Below are positions 22,112 to 33,626 of a stretch of 64,000 nt of DNA, piece by piece. Numbering within the stretch: the stretch's first letter is position 1; every line of letters starts with the position of its first letter. Made by a program: the position numbers and the translations under genes. The stretch lies in NCBI GenBank assembly GCA_001510575.1, contig LNGK01000008.1, forward strand, positions 3,771,541-3,835,540. Direction: 5' to 3'. This DNA is from Knoxdaviesia capensis. Taxonomy: Eukaryota > Ascomycota > Sordariomycetes > Microascales > Gondwanamycetaceae. The notes under the pieces are model-generated. The model made no database searches, had not been told where the DNA came from, and saw nothing but the letters and a program-made list of their open reading frames with translations.

Positions 22112-24649
22112 ATGTCTGGCCAACCGGCGGATTCTTCCGCGCCAACCGTGAGTATGGCAAACCGTGTGCCGACCTTCATTGACACTAAGACTGTGAGCTT
22201 CCGGCATCTTTCCCCTGATACCATAGAGGAGATCGAAATCTGGCTTCAAGTGACCGGATTTCATGATGTCGGACGTCGTTCCAGGATAATCACGGCTTTC
22301 CGGAAGCACGAGGCCGCCCAGGCCCAGGCCGAAGAGCGGCTTCGCCAGCTTGACGAAGAGCGCGCTCGCGCCACTGCGCTTTTGGAGAAACAACGCTCCG
22401 ACTTTTTGCGCGAGATTGAATTCTCTGCTCCGTCTTCCGCTGCCACCACCGCTAGCTATGCTTCTTCCATACCGATAGCCGCTCCTGGATCCTTTGGAGG
22501 CTTATTTTTCCCGCCCCTCTTTCCCTCGGCATCACCCTCAGTTTCCGGCCCGAACAGCTCTGTCGAGCCCACCGGTAATACTTCTTCGCCTACCCCAACT
22601 GCGGGACTCCTAGCCTCGGCTCCCATCTCCACGATGACCGCCAACGCCTTCGACACCCAGAACGGAGACGTTACGATGACTGATGCCTCGACGGAACCCA
22701 TCGATTCCGCCATGGAACTGTCTCTTCGCGACGCAGATAAGTGGCTACGAGCGAACTCGTCTCTTGTTGAGGATAATGTCGGCAACACCAAAAATTCGGA
22801 TATCACCGGTGTTCAGGATCCGAACACAGCTGCCGTCAATTTCCAAATCATGAATTTTGCCTCTGGCAATAAAACCAACACGCCGTCTTCCGTGCCCGAC
22901 AAGCAGCAGGAGCTTGCCAAACCCGTGGCCGCTCGAACTGCTGCTACCAAGCCGGCCGCCAGTGGCAATGGATCTGCGCAGAAGGCCACGGGTGGCAGTC
23001 TCCCCATGAAGCCTCCCGCTTCAACCCCGGCGCCGGTTGCTACAGGCTCGAGTCAGACTCAATCCGGGGACAAACTGTCGCCGGTGGCCGCCGGCAACCA
23101 AAAGCCTGGAAACCAGAAGACTGGAAACCAGCCCGGCCAAAAAGAGCCTCAGCCGAAGCCCCCCCAGAAAGCCCAGCAAGCTCAACAGACGGCTCAAGAG
23201 CAGCTCACTGTGCCGAAGAAGCCTGCCACTGACGGCAAGGGTCAGGGAAATGGGCCTCCGACGAATGTTCCCGCCGGCCCGCCGAAGTCGCTGAAGCGGG
23301 ACATCGCTCAAGTGTCCCGCGATGACCCGGACAAAAGAGATGGTGCCAATGGACTGAACGGAAATGGAGATAGAGGTTCGAGTTCGATAAAGAAGTCGAA
23401 GCCCGTTGCTGTTAAGCGTGAAGCTGGGAGCCCGCGGAGCGGGCTGTCACAGGGAGATGGCCCGCCGTGTTCCAGCCTCACGATTGGCGAGTACCGCGTT
23501 GTGGAGCCAGGAAAGGGACCTTCCGATCCACCCACAACCAGATACGTCCGTACTGGACGATTCCGCCGGTCGTCGCCTCCGCCGGCCCCGCCGGCATCGC
23601 GAGCCGGAGGCTACTTTGATTTTGGAACTAAGCATTCCATGGGTAAGTAATCCGCCCCATTCCTCCATACGTTTCCCCCTCTGCGTTGTGTACGCAGATT
23701 TTCTTGGCTTTTGCTGTTTCGTGTTTGGCCTTGGTACACATTCTTTTTTTTTAGCCATGTCGATTTTCTGCTCTCTATTTAAACGGACCGGACATGCACT
23801 GCCTACCGTCCATTTCGGTTTCTCAATTTGAGCTTTACCGGTACTAACTTCCGGTTCTAGACACACGCTTCTTCGTGATGCGGTGCCCTGACCTGCGGGC
23901 GCTGTACGGCTCTCGATCTGAGGTAAGTGAGGAAAGCATTTCGGATGCTGCTGATCCTTGTGCAGAACCACCGGATTTCATTTTCAGGAACATATGATAA
24001 CACTTTGTATAGGGGCTCTGGTACTCATCTGACGCCAATGTCCAGACTCTTACGGATTGCTACCACGGATGCGCTTGTGTCATTCTCTTCTTTTCCGTGG
24101 CTAAGTCTCGGGCGATGCAAGGCATGGTAAGTCTAATTCCGCCTAGGAGGGAGGCTGAGATTATGATATTTTCTCATGATGCCTCCGGGTGTTCCCCGAG
24201 TTTGACACCTAGGTGTTTGCGGTGATCTTGACTGTGTAAAGATTCTCACTAAAACTATTTCTTTCTTGACTTTCTTCTAGGCGCAGATAGTGTCCGCCCC
24301 AACGGCCAACGTCGCTCCCCGACCGTGGATGCCAGCGAAGACCGTTGCTAGCACCTACGCCTTCCGCATCCGTTGGCTTACAACGCAAGACACTGAGTTC
24401 TGGCGGCTGTCTTACTTGCTCAAGAATGAACAGTTGAGCGTGATGCTTCAGGACGGTCGCGAGGTGCCGTTCCATCCTGCATGTGGAATTGCGTTTCAGC
24501 TACAGAAAAGCGACCGGGATACTGATCTGGACGGCCGCCCCAACGATAACCGGCCTTCGCCGTCTCAGGACTGGCCGTGGTCAGACTCGTCCCATCCCAA
24601 TTCCGGACCCCCTCAGGAGCCCATGGGTATCGAATATGGCGACTGGTAG
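22112..24649 (+). CDS. YTH-domain RNA-binding protein (m6A reader family)
   Basis: Four exons: 22112-23642, 23861-23922, 24013-24126 and 24281-24649, giving 691 residues. Exons 1 to 3 end at phases 1, 0 and 0, all with GT-AG ends. Residues 1-510 are mostly disordered, with a charged probable coiled coil at about 65-105 (RKHEAAQAQAEERLRQL) and Pro/Gln/Lys-rich stretches. A complete YTH domain covers about 511-655: TRFFVMRCPD, then GLWYSSDANVQTLTDCYHG, CVILFFSVAKSRAMQGM, RPWMPAKTV, and FRIRWL up to the VPFHPACGIAF block. Trp534 (GLW) and Trp585 (RPW) align with the two methyl-adenosine cage tryptophans of YTHDC1-type domains (W377, W428), so binding of m6A RNA is plausible. The C-terminal position is like that of YTHDC-type fungal proteins such as Mmi1. 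The domain is invisible in single frames because three introns cut it. ATG 22112 follows a pyrimidine-rich leader. Confidence 0.9.
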
Positions 24650-24923
24650 AGGGCGCAACATGCTTTCTTTGCTAGCGTTCGTTTTGATCCATCTGTCGTT
24701 GGTTCCCAACTTTCATGTGGAAGGAGGAGAGCGGTCAGATCTTGTCTTATCGCGCTCAATCGTGGAAACTTGAGGTTGGTGCATTGATTGACAGATGGGT
24801 CATTGACAACGAAACCGACGATACATAGTCTCAGGGCCAAAAGACTGAGAGGACGGGGCCGACACTTTACTAGCACGGCCCCAAAAGTCAGGGCGAATAC
24901 CGGAAATCCCGGTGGTTTACGCC

Positions 24924-24955
24924 ACGAACGAACGAACGAACGAACGAACGAACGA
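24924..24955 (+). repeat. (ACGA)8 microsatellite
   Basis: Eight uninterrupted four-base units, followed by a degenerate tail. It lies about 275 bases after the YTH stop codon. Confidence 0.9.
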
Positions 24956-25815
24956 AAAACGAACAATTACACCACCTACACACTACCTTGTCGATAGGAG
25001 GAAAAGTGGGCTTAACTATGGAGTGGACAGATCTGGATTGCTTTTTTGACCACAGAGGGCGTGGGGGGATGAAAGGAGACGGGTTGAACGCATTGCCTGG
25101 GAAGCTTTTTTCTTGATCGCATTGCAAGAAGCAATGGCATGTTTAACACACGAAGATGACTCAACTTTGAGATTTGAGAGGGCGAGGGCTACAGTGTGGG
25201 ATGCAGTCGTCAATCTGAACGGTCAGGTTCAGTTCGGATTTCTCAACGCTTGAAATCCCAAACACAGGCTGCATTCCACTTGTTTGCAAACTCTGCTCCT
25301 CTGCATCTGCCATCTGTCTTCTTCGTTGTGTTTACTGCCGACCGGTTTCTTCCCAGATACTGCAGGACGACTCTCCTGGATCCCCCCCCACCCCCCCAAA
25401 TCGGACGATACTCTCACTTCATGGTCCCCTTCACCACTTTTCTTTTCCCTTTTTACTTGCTTTTCCCTATCGAAGATACACCTTGCTGCGACTCTTTTTT
25501 CTTTGCCCGAGTGGCTCGATTCTCTTTCTGACTTTCGGTCGATGTTCTTGGGAGTAGTCTTCCCTTCTTTGCTTCATATATTGAGTGCAACCTTGTTCCA
25601 GTTACCATGTTCAGCGAGATTTTGCGGTTGCGCGCGGTCTGTTGTCGCTTTGGTGCTGATACTGCATCGGGCCCCTGTAACTGATGAACAGGACACTCAA
25701 TAATTAAATACAGAATCATCTGACCATAAAATCTGAAAACTGGCCTTCGTGAAGTGAATATATGAATGAATGTGATAATGTAAATTTGAATGTGAATGTG
25801 GCGAAACGAAGCTTT

Positions 25816-25826
25816 GGTTAGGGTTA
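25816..25826 (+). repeat. Telomere-like motif (GGTTAGGGTTA)
   Basis: Nearly two TTAGGG units, about 280 bases before the start codon of the PTPA gene, similar in spacing to the motif in front of the PIG-V gene. Confidence 0.5.
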
Positions 25827-26106
25827 CGATCGAGCTTGAAAAGCCTTGGCACCCGTTGACAGTGGCAAGTGGCAGCAGCTACCCCACTAATTCTTTTTTT
25901 ATCGATCTGGAGGGGGAGAATGACATCGCGTACGACTACTTGTGAACCTTTCGGTGTTTCAGACTCTGGACGCGTGGTTTGTCGTTTGCGCTTCTCTTCT
26001 TTCATGATACCCGAGCTCTGATTTCAGATTTTCAAGCACCTTCTATGGAGTAAACTTTGAACCAAATAGCATCCTAAACATCCCAAATACACCCGCCAAC
26101 ACAACC

Positions 26107-27922
26107 ATGGCTGATCCTCCAAGCTGGCGCAACCTGCCGCGGCCAGCCACGGAGCTCGTGACCGCGCTGCCCCCGCCACCCCCGCCGTCGCGGCGCCTCC
26201 CTGGCCGCCCGCCAACCCTCGCCGTTCTGGACCGCGATGCCGCAGCAGCTGCCGGCGGCCACGTGTTCGTGCGTCCGCGCAAATGCATCAACGACGGCCC
26301 CGACATGGCCACGTTCCTGACGTCGCTCGCGTACCGTGACATCGGGCTGTTCATCATGCAGCTCAACCGCGCCATGTGTCCACGCCGGCGCGCACCGACC
26401 GCCACCACGGCCGCCACGGTTGCGGGCGGGCCGCCGCGCCGCGCGCGGGAGCCGCCGGCCGAGACGTTTGGGCTGCAGACGCTGCCCCCGGACACACGGC
26501 TGGCGCCGGCGGTGGCGGGCCTCAGGGCGCTGTTGGCGCGCGTCGAGGGGTTCATGGACCAGGCGCCGCCGGATACCGGCCCGCGGCGGTTTGGCAACGT
26601 GGCGTTCCGGACGTGGCACAAGCTGCTTGGTGCGCACGCGCGGGAGCTCGTCGCCGAGTACGTTGCGCCGGAAGTCCTCAGGTTCCCCGCCGCCGCGACG
26701 TCTGCAGATGCCGGTGGTGGTGAGGGTGGCGAGGGCGCTGGGGAGCAACAAGTGTCGGCTCTGGACGAGCTGGTGGCGTACTTCCTGGGATCGTTTGGCA
26801 GCGAGCAGCGGCTGGATTTCGGGACGGGCCACGAGCTCAGCTTCATTGCGTTCCTGGGGTGTTTGTGGAAGCTGGGGGCGTTTGCCAGTGCAGAGCAGGG
26901 CGGGCCTATCGAGCGGGAGATTGTTCTGGGGGTTATTGAGCGGTAAGTTCACCTCGAGGCCTTTCTTTCTCTTGTACTAGTACATCCAACTGACGTTTTC
27001 TTTTCTCTTTTTTTCTTGGGGGACTGCGCAGGTACCTAGTCGTCGTCCGCAAACTGATCACAATTTACACACTGGAGCCCGCCGGCTCACACGGTGTCTG
27101 GGGCCTGGACGACCACTTTTTTGTGTCCTACATCTTTGGTTCGGCGCAGCTGACACGGCCGATCCACGCTGACGAGCCCGACGGCTCGTGGGAGCCGATG
27201 CCGCTCGAGGGCTCGGTGGCCGGGGCGCCGGCCACGGGGTCGCTAGTGCAGGTTGATGTTGTGCGGCGTGAGCAGCTGAACAACATGTACTTCTCGGCCA
27301 TTGGCTTCATCTACGATGTCAAGACAGGGCCGTTTTGGGAACATAGCCCGACGTTGTTTGATATCTCGGGCGTGAAGGACGGCTGGGGCAAAATCAACAA
27401 GGTGGGTTCCTCTCATGTTCTCTGCTATCTTTCTTCGTACTTTCTCTCTGTGTGTTCCTGGGTGATGCCATCATGTGCTAACTTCTGCTTGTGTCTGTCT
27501 AGGGTATGATCAAGATGTTCGACGCCGAAGTGCTCGGCAAGTTCCCGGTCGTCCAGCACTTCCCCTTCGGCTCGCTCTTCGCCTGGACACCCGATCCGGA
27601 CGCCCGCGCCCACGCCGCCACCGTCCACATGGCCAACCAGCCGCCGTCCGGGCTGTCCGGCGCACCGCCCCCACCGGTACCGGTCGCTTCAACTGCGGCA
27701 GCACGCGTGCCTCCGTCGTCTGCTCCGGGTGCTACAGGCGCGCCGTGGGCCCGGCCTACGTATATGGCGGGCGGTGGACCCGGCGCGCGTGTTGGTGCCG
27801 GGGGCGCGCCGTCGATGCGTGCGCCCTGGGCAGCCGGTGGTGGGCCGGCGGCTGCGCGGGGACCCCCGGGGCCTCAGGAGCCGGGCGCCGTGACGCGGGC
27901 GCCGTGGAGCAAGGGACCGTGA
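26107..27922 (+). CDS. RRD1: Serine/threonine-protein phosphatase 2A activator (PTPA, Rrd1 type)
   Basis: Peptidyl-prolyl isomerase-like activator of PP2A-type phosphatases. Exons 26107-26942, 27032-27401 and 27503-27922 give 541 residues. Family blocks: FVRPRKCINDGPDMATFLTS (55-73), AYRDIGLFIMQLNRAM (75-90), the GSHGVWGLDDHFFVSYIFGS signature (297-316, nucleotide and peptide-binding face), IKMFDAEVLGKFPVVQHFPFGSL (405-427). Residues 103-130 and 196-210 are Ala/Gly-rich insertions. The C-terminal 100 residues are Pro/Ala/Gly-rich with repeated APWA and RAPW motifs. As I recall, this long tail is typical of the fungal Rrd1 branch rather than the shorter Rrd2 branch, so the symbol is given with some reserve. 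Both introns are short with normal splice sites. The coding strand is very GC-rich, which creates long antisense shadow frames. Confidence 0.92.
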
Positions 27923-29137
27923 GTTCTACAGAGAGGAGATGCGCGTGAACTACCTGAGGTACTGGAGCTCAGAAGCACCACTGTACATACATATTCACAT
28001 TTTATGTACTTCATCACACACTTCCGGTCACGCTTACCGCCACATGCAGTCACTGTCCTCTGATTTCCCGATTTCGAAAGTCCCCGGTTACCCTGTCAGC
28101 GCTGCAGCACTGTCACAATCTAGCACTGCCTCAATGGCAGCCATCACGATTGAGATATAGGTGTGATTGTCGGTGTCCTCGTATCTACAGTACACGTAAG
28201 AGGTTTTGGCAGCCCTGAAAGTGAAAGAGTGGGTTGCTAAATAGGGCAAGTTACGGAGGATCTCGGCGGAAGATGGCGGTGGCATTGCGTGCTTTGGAGA
28301 GTTTCCCGCCCGCTCAATACGGTGGTCCTGAATGCTCAGACTAGCCCTAACCAACCCTAACATGCGCAAACTATTCTGTGCACGTGCACAATTCCACCGC
28401 GGCGCGCTTAGTGCTCTCTAGCGGGCACGTTTTGTGCAAAGAGCCAGGAACAAGAGGAGAGGACTGTGGACCCTGGGAAATGCACCTTTATACTCATGAA
28501 CCTTCTTCCGTGCAGGAGCACAAATTTGCACAAACAAATAACACAAAACACACAGGCCATATCCTGGTTCGGCGACGATCACGCCGCTCGCTTAGCCGTT
28601 TCTACAGTAGTAGACGCTCGTTGCGGTGTCTCTCTTTTCGAACTACCGAAAGCCGTCTGTAATTTCAGCGAATGGGCAGGAAAACGAAGGGGCTGGGCTG
28701 GGTTCGTTCGTATCTGGAGAGGGGCTGCTCTCTGAATCTGGGTGGCGTTTCCCCAGTTTGTCTTCTCTGGTCTTTTTGGCGGAGGGCTGAAGATGGCGGG
28801 CTTAACCCTAAATTACGCGCGCCTAAAGATACAAGAAAAAAGAAGCTTGTTTTGGAGGGCCCATATTCTAAAACGCCCAGATCATTTTCTCATCCTCTAA
28901 CAACCAACGACCCCTATTTTCTTCTATGCTTCATCTCTTTTTCCTTCTGTTCTTTATCTTCATCTTCTCTCCCTTTGTTTTTTTCTTCCTTTTTCCTCTT
29001 CTACGTACCCTCTTATATCCCCCGGATTTCCGTTTTCCTATTACTTTCTCCCCTTCGACTATCCCTCCTTCGGAACTCTATACCCCGTTTCTTTTCACCT
29101 CTTATCTCTATCTCTTTACCTCGTCCTCATCTTCATA
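27923..29137. other. Intergenic; leader of the Pro/Thr-rich protein gene
   Basis: No gene seen. A pair of CCCTAAC motifs lies at 28345-28361, a single AACCCTAA at about 28804-28811, and a strongly pyrimidine-rich leader at about 28890-29130 directly before the next start codon. Confidence 0.6.
28345..28361 (-). repeat. Telomere-like motif pair (CCCTAACCAACCCTAAC)
   Basis: Two CCCTAAC units separated by CA, about 780 bases before the start of the Pro/Thr-rich gene. Confidence 0.45.
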
Positions 29138-30709
29138 ATGCCTGGTGTTCGTAAGTTTGCTTTCTCCTTATTTCTTGATATCATACCCTCTTTTCTAGAG
29201 TCCCTTGACACCCTCTTCTTCTGGTTGGCCTGCTTGCTTTGCAAGCTCTTTATCATGTCTATCATGTCTGTTGTCTGTTGGCAACGAAGGGACCCTGGCC
29301 TGATCGATATATGCACACACATGCCGAAGCTAGAGCATCACACCCTTTCCTTTTGCATATATATGTCTATATCTGTTCTCTCTGCTCTTGACCCCTCGTG
29401 ATCTTGCTCTTCTGGAGGAATAGCTATCTAGGAGTAGCTTCTCGGAATCTCTTCCGACCTCATGTGCCGGCATTTCTTGTTTTCTCCCCCCGCCTCAGTG
29501 AGGAAAGGGACTGGCCAGAGACATGCTTTAAACCTGCGACATGCAGCTCGGTCTGCGGCCTGTCTCACCGCACCTGATCCCTTCGTCTATCAGCATGCCG
29601 CGCTGAAATAGCTTGGCCGATATCATGCCATCTCTGTGAAGCTTGCCGTCATCAGCATATTTTGATTGTGCCGTCGGCACTTCGCCGATACCGGCTGCTG
29701 GACTTCCTTGCATACTAACAGTCCCCCGTTTGTGTGTTCTCCTCTGCCCTAGCCCCCAACGCGCTCCTCAACCTGAAGGCCAAGTTCAAGGCCGTCTTCA
29801 AGAAGAAGGTCAAGGACCTGGAGGAGCAGCTCACCGAGCCTGCCAAGACCGCCGTCGAGACCCCCACCGTCCCCGACGTCGAGACCCCCGTGGATCCCCC
29901 TGTCGAGACCCCCGCCGCGCCCGCCGTCGAGACTCCTGCCGTCCCTGAGACCACCGGTGACGCCCCGGCTCCTGAGACTACTGTCGCCGCCCCCGCTGCT
30001 GAGACCACCGTCGAGACCCCCGCTCCTTCGGCCACCGTCGAGACCCCCGCTCCTGCGGCCACCGAGGCCCCGGCTCCCGCTACCACCACCGTGGCCACCC
30101 CCGAGCCCACCCCGGCTCCTGTTGCCGCTCCCGCGCCCGTCGAGGTTCCCGGTAAGACGAGAATCTACTGAGCTACACTTCAATGACGAGGACTATATGG
30201 ACGCTGACCATTTGCTTGAAATGCTTGAAAATTCAGTCGAGACCACTGCTGCTCCTGTTCCCGAGCCTGCTGCCACCACCCCCGCCCCGGAGCCCGTCAC
30301 GGCTCCCGCGCCCGTCGCCGCCGAGCCTGTTCCCACTCCCGAGCCCGTCGCCGCTGCCGTCGAGCCCACCCCGGCCCCGGCTGCTCCTGGTATGACTTCA
30401 TAACTCTAGACACCGCTGCGGTATTGATGTGATCTGTCCAGTAGCTGTTGTCTGAGCAGACACCACAGCTGGCGTGTCAGGTCGCCCTAAACACTCACAA
30501 GCCGTGATCCTAACCGTGAATCTTCTCAACCTCTAGCTGCCGTCCCCGAGCTCGCTAAGGAGACTACCCTCGTCGAGCCCACCCCGGCCCCCGACACCAC
30601 CGCCGCGCCCGCCCCCGAGGCCACCAAGGTCGTCGACGAGCCCACTCCCGCCCCAGCCCCCGCCGCTGCCCCGGCCGCCACTCCTGCGCCGACCACCACC
30701 GCCGCCTAA
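29138..30709 (+). CDS. Pro/Ala/Glu/Thr-rich disordered protein, four exons
   Basis: Not a family I recognise. Exons 29138-29150, 29753-30151, 30237-30389 and 30537-30709 give 245 residues; every intron is phase 1. After MPGVPPNALLNL comes a short basic amphipathic helix (LKAKFKAVFKKKVKDLEEQL, about 10-29), followed by about 215 residues of low complexity built from VETP, PAPE, TTVA and PTPAP units, without Cys or Trp. The small basic head could contact membrane or an acidic partner while the tail is extended. No signal peptide is visible. The 602-base first intron is by far longer than usual here; its acceptor was chosen because it keeps the frame and gives a plausible start. The middle exons are multiples of three, so skipping either one would shorten the repeat region without a frameshift. 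Strong pyrimidine tracts on both sides suggest active transcription. Confidence 0.72.
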
Positions 30710-31815
30710 GCGCGTCGAGCGGCTGTTGCACACATCCCCCTGTTGGTTTTATTTTCCCGGTCGTGATATGTCTCGTCTGGTCATGATAGGCACCTGAAGA
30801 TGAGAGAAGAGAGGATGGGGCGAGTAATGACTATGGAAGGGGGCAAGGGTCAACACCTTGCCCCATGATTTGATTGTGTCCAGTTTTTGTTCTGTTTTTC
30901 GTTGCTCTTTTTTTCTTGCCGTTCTGTCTACTCGTTTCTTGCTCTCTTTGTATCCCCTTTCCGCGTTTGCTATTTTTCTTATACCAGTAGCCGCTGTTTT
31001 TCTTCTCGGTTTTTTGAACTTGTTTCGCTCGTTCCATCGCTGTTCATCTGTCGTTTTGTGCTTTTTGTTTCTATTGTTTCTGCAATCCATGATCACATGC
31101 TTCTTTCATAAGTTCGTTAACAATCCTCAACTCTCAGCGAGATACACACGCATGTTACTGCTACGTTGTTTTTCCCCTTTCTACTCAGTCAAATTTTGTC
31201 CGTATTGTGCATGTACCCTGGTGTGTGTGATTAGGTGCAATCTACGAGATACGATGCCCGTTGTCCTCATTTCCGGGTGTTGCTGGTTGGTGCATGTGGC
31301 GGGACCGGTGGTATGACATCACAAGTAAAAAGAACACGACGTGAATGCGAAATTGCAACCAGGCAATGTAAATGATATAGGCGTAAGTTTGCATGCCCGG
31401 AAATTGGTCGCCTCCAGCGGGCGCAAGAAGATCCCACGAAATTTTGAACTAAAGAAAGTTTGACGCATCGGGATCGCCGCATTACAGCCGGACCCGCGAT
31501 CCGATGGGAAAACACTCGGCAAACCACCGGAATCTTGTGAGAGGGCAGGGGGCAAGCAGTTTCCCCTGTCTTACACCACCGAAAGTCACTTGCTGCCATA
31601 AATAGATACACACGCACGATACGGAGGCACAGGGTGGATATCAACGCGTATGGTGTTCTTCAGCGGATATGACACCAGAGTATGTGATTGATGAAATGAG
31701 CCCTAGATGAGGAAAGAAAAAAAAAAGACGAAAACACACCCGTGAATTAAGCATCCGTTATGAAGAAAGGAATAAAAAACAGGAACCAAGCTAAAACGTA
31801 AACTCAGAAATGCTA
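30710..31815. other. Intergenic, convergent 3' flanks
   Basis: Lies between two convergent genes. About 30880-31100 is pyrimidine-rich on the plus strand and is probably the 3' untranslated region of the Pro/Thr-rich gene. No gene or RNA was recognised. Confidence 0.6.
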
Positions 31816-33626
31816 TCAAGAACTGTCAGTACCAATGCATGCAAGAGAAACCGCCGCACCAACCAACGAACTGTCCTTTGCCAGGACCAAGTCCACCTCC
31901 CGTGATGACCCGGACGCCGCAAGGAGCATGTCTAGGTACCCGCGGCAGCTCTCCAGATACCCGGGGAACTTCTCCAACACCGACCCGTTGAAGGACACTG
32001 TGGTGCTGGGCATCCGTGCCTCGGCTTCCATTTCTGTCCGCTCGGCTGCGCTCACTCCCGGAGCCTTCGCCCGGTCGGCCGCTCCTTCGCTGCGCGCCTG
32101 CCACAGCGTGTACACGCAAGAGGCAATGATTGCGCTGGAACGTTGCGCGATGTGTTGCGAGATTGTTTGGAACGCCGTCATGTCAGCAGCCGTCGGCCGC
32201 ACTGGTGAAGGGTGGCGCGAAGCAAATGTGTTCACTGCAATATGTAGCGACGGAGACATGTCCCTAAAGCAGATAACCACGTCAGCAAGGTTCTATGTAA
32301 CAGGGGCGGAATGCTGTAAAATGAGGCACAGGTGAAACTCACTCTACCGCAATAGCCATGGTTTCGGTATCGAGACTGTAGGGCTTAAGGAGAGACTCGG
32401 GCACCACACCACCGAAGATTCCGGTCGTCTCAATAGCCTCAATGAGAACAAACCGGCAGATCTCACTGAGGTACATGCCGCTCACCATCTGTTCCAGCGG
32501 CTGGAAGTCAGGCTGCGGATGGCCGGCGCGGAGCTGGTCGTCCCAGCGTGTCCGAGGCAGAATGCCCTTTCCGTACATTCCAAGCTCAGTATTCACAGCC
32601 ACTTGGGTGGCCGCCGACCACCACGAATCGGGTCGCTTGCCAAACTTGGAGCGGCCGATCATCGAGATGGGCACAAAGATGGCAATGTTGGTTCCAGTAC
32701 CAAGAATCAGGCCTAACCGAGTCGACAGGTGCGAATATGACTGGGACATGAGGCACGCTGTTGAGTCATTGAGAATGACTTGCAGTTCAACGTTGACGTT
32801 CTTCGATTGACACGTCTTGTTGATAACATCACCAAGATCTTGCCCGGTAAGGCCCTCGGATGCTCGTAGCCCTTTGCCCATGACGTGAATGAGACCTCCA
32901 TGTAGCGAGGTTTGCCTAATGGAATCACCTGGTTAGCAAACATAGGATAGGCTCAAAACGAGTCAGCTCCACGAAGACTTACTCAATAGGAAAGCTCCAT
33001 GCTAACGACATTGGCAGGGGCTTGGTGGTTTTGGGTAAATCGTCAATATCGGCTAGAGTCTCCTGTATCCGGTCGGCCATCCACTCGAAGAATGCAACGC
33101 CGACAAGGTCCTTCACTAAGCTATCTATCCGGAAGTTCTTCATGCTGGATACTCTGGTAGTTGCCACGTTGGGATTCTTCGGGTCTGTCTCGAGATCAAT
33201 CATGGCAACTCTAAGGTTTGTGCCTCCCACATCCAGGGCAAGGTACCGCCCCCGTTCTGTACCGCGAGGAAGTTGGTAGCTGTAAGAGGGAAGCATGCTG
33301 GCTTCGCTGCTGGCAAGGCCCTCGAGGAACTGGGCCTTGAGAGCCGCACAAAAGGCTAGTAGGCCGCTTGTGTCTATCGGCGATAGGAACACATCTTCAA
33401 CCTCCTTTAGGAAATCCTCAATGCTGCGGACTTGCAGCGCCGACTGAGTGGATTCTGACGTCGAGCCCTTAGCTGACGGAGTGGTCCAGTTAGGCGGCGG
33501 GGGAGTGGGTGAGAAGATAAAGTGAAGAACGGCACGGAAAAACGACTTTCCCCGCCGTAGGGACTGAACGACGGCGTGGATCAGGGCTTTTCGAAAGCTC
33601 GTCATCTCGGCGTGTTGTTGCTTCAT
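31816..33626 (-). CDS. hxk3: Hexokinase-family sugar kinase, likely N-acetylglucosamine kinase (HXK3-like)
   Basis: Expected to phosphorylate GlcNAc to GlcNAc-6-phosphate in the cytosol. Exons (minus) 33626-32983, 32915-32343 and 32263-31816 give 554 residues; both introns are phase 2. A 65-residue N-terminal extension, basic and then Pro-rich, precedes the fold. Visible blocks: LALDVGGTNLRV phosphate loop (129-140), LAWSFPIEQ, MGKG with Lys229, catalytic Asp265 in LNDSTACL, ILGTGTN (285-291), VNTELG with Glu325, LEQMVSGMYLSE, and the C-terminal FNGSVLEKFPGY. Residues that contact sugar in yeast hexokinase are present, so it is not plainly dead. The non-canonical WSFPIE and NDSTACL forms place it among the atypical fungal hexokinases (HxkC/XprF, HxkD, HXK3). 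Choice of HXK3 rests on the neighbouring GlcNAc genes; the sequence alone would also allow HxkC or HxkD. Confidence 0.85.

Larger units (their letters stand above)
24650..26106. other. Intergenic between YTH and PTPA genes
   Basis: No gene found. It holds an (ACGA)8 microsatellite, a pyrimidine-rich stretch at about 25290-25520 that may be leader or promoter of the next gene, and a telomere-like motif at 25816-25826. Confidence 0.55.

Noticed and set aside
26043..26952. Two long minus-strand frames (267 and 292 codons)
   Set aside because: Antisense shadows of the very GC-rich PTPA exon 1, rich in Arg and Pro.
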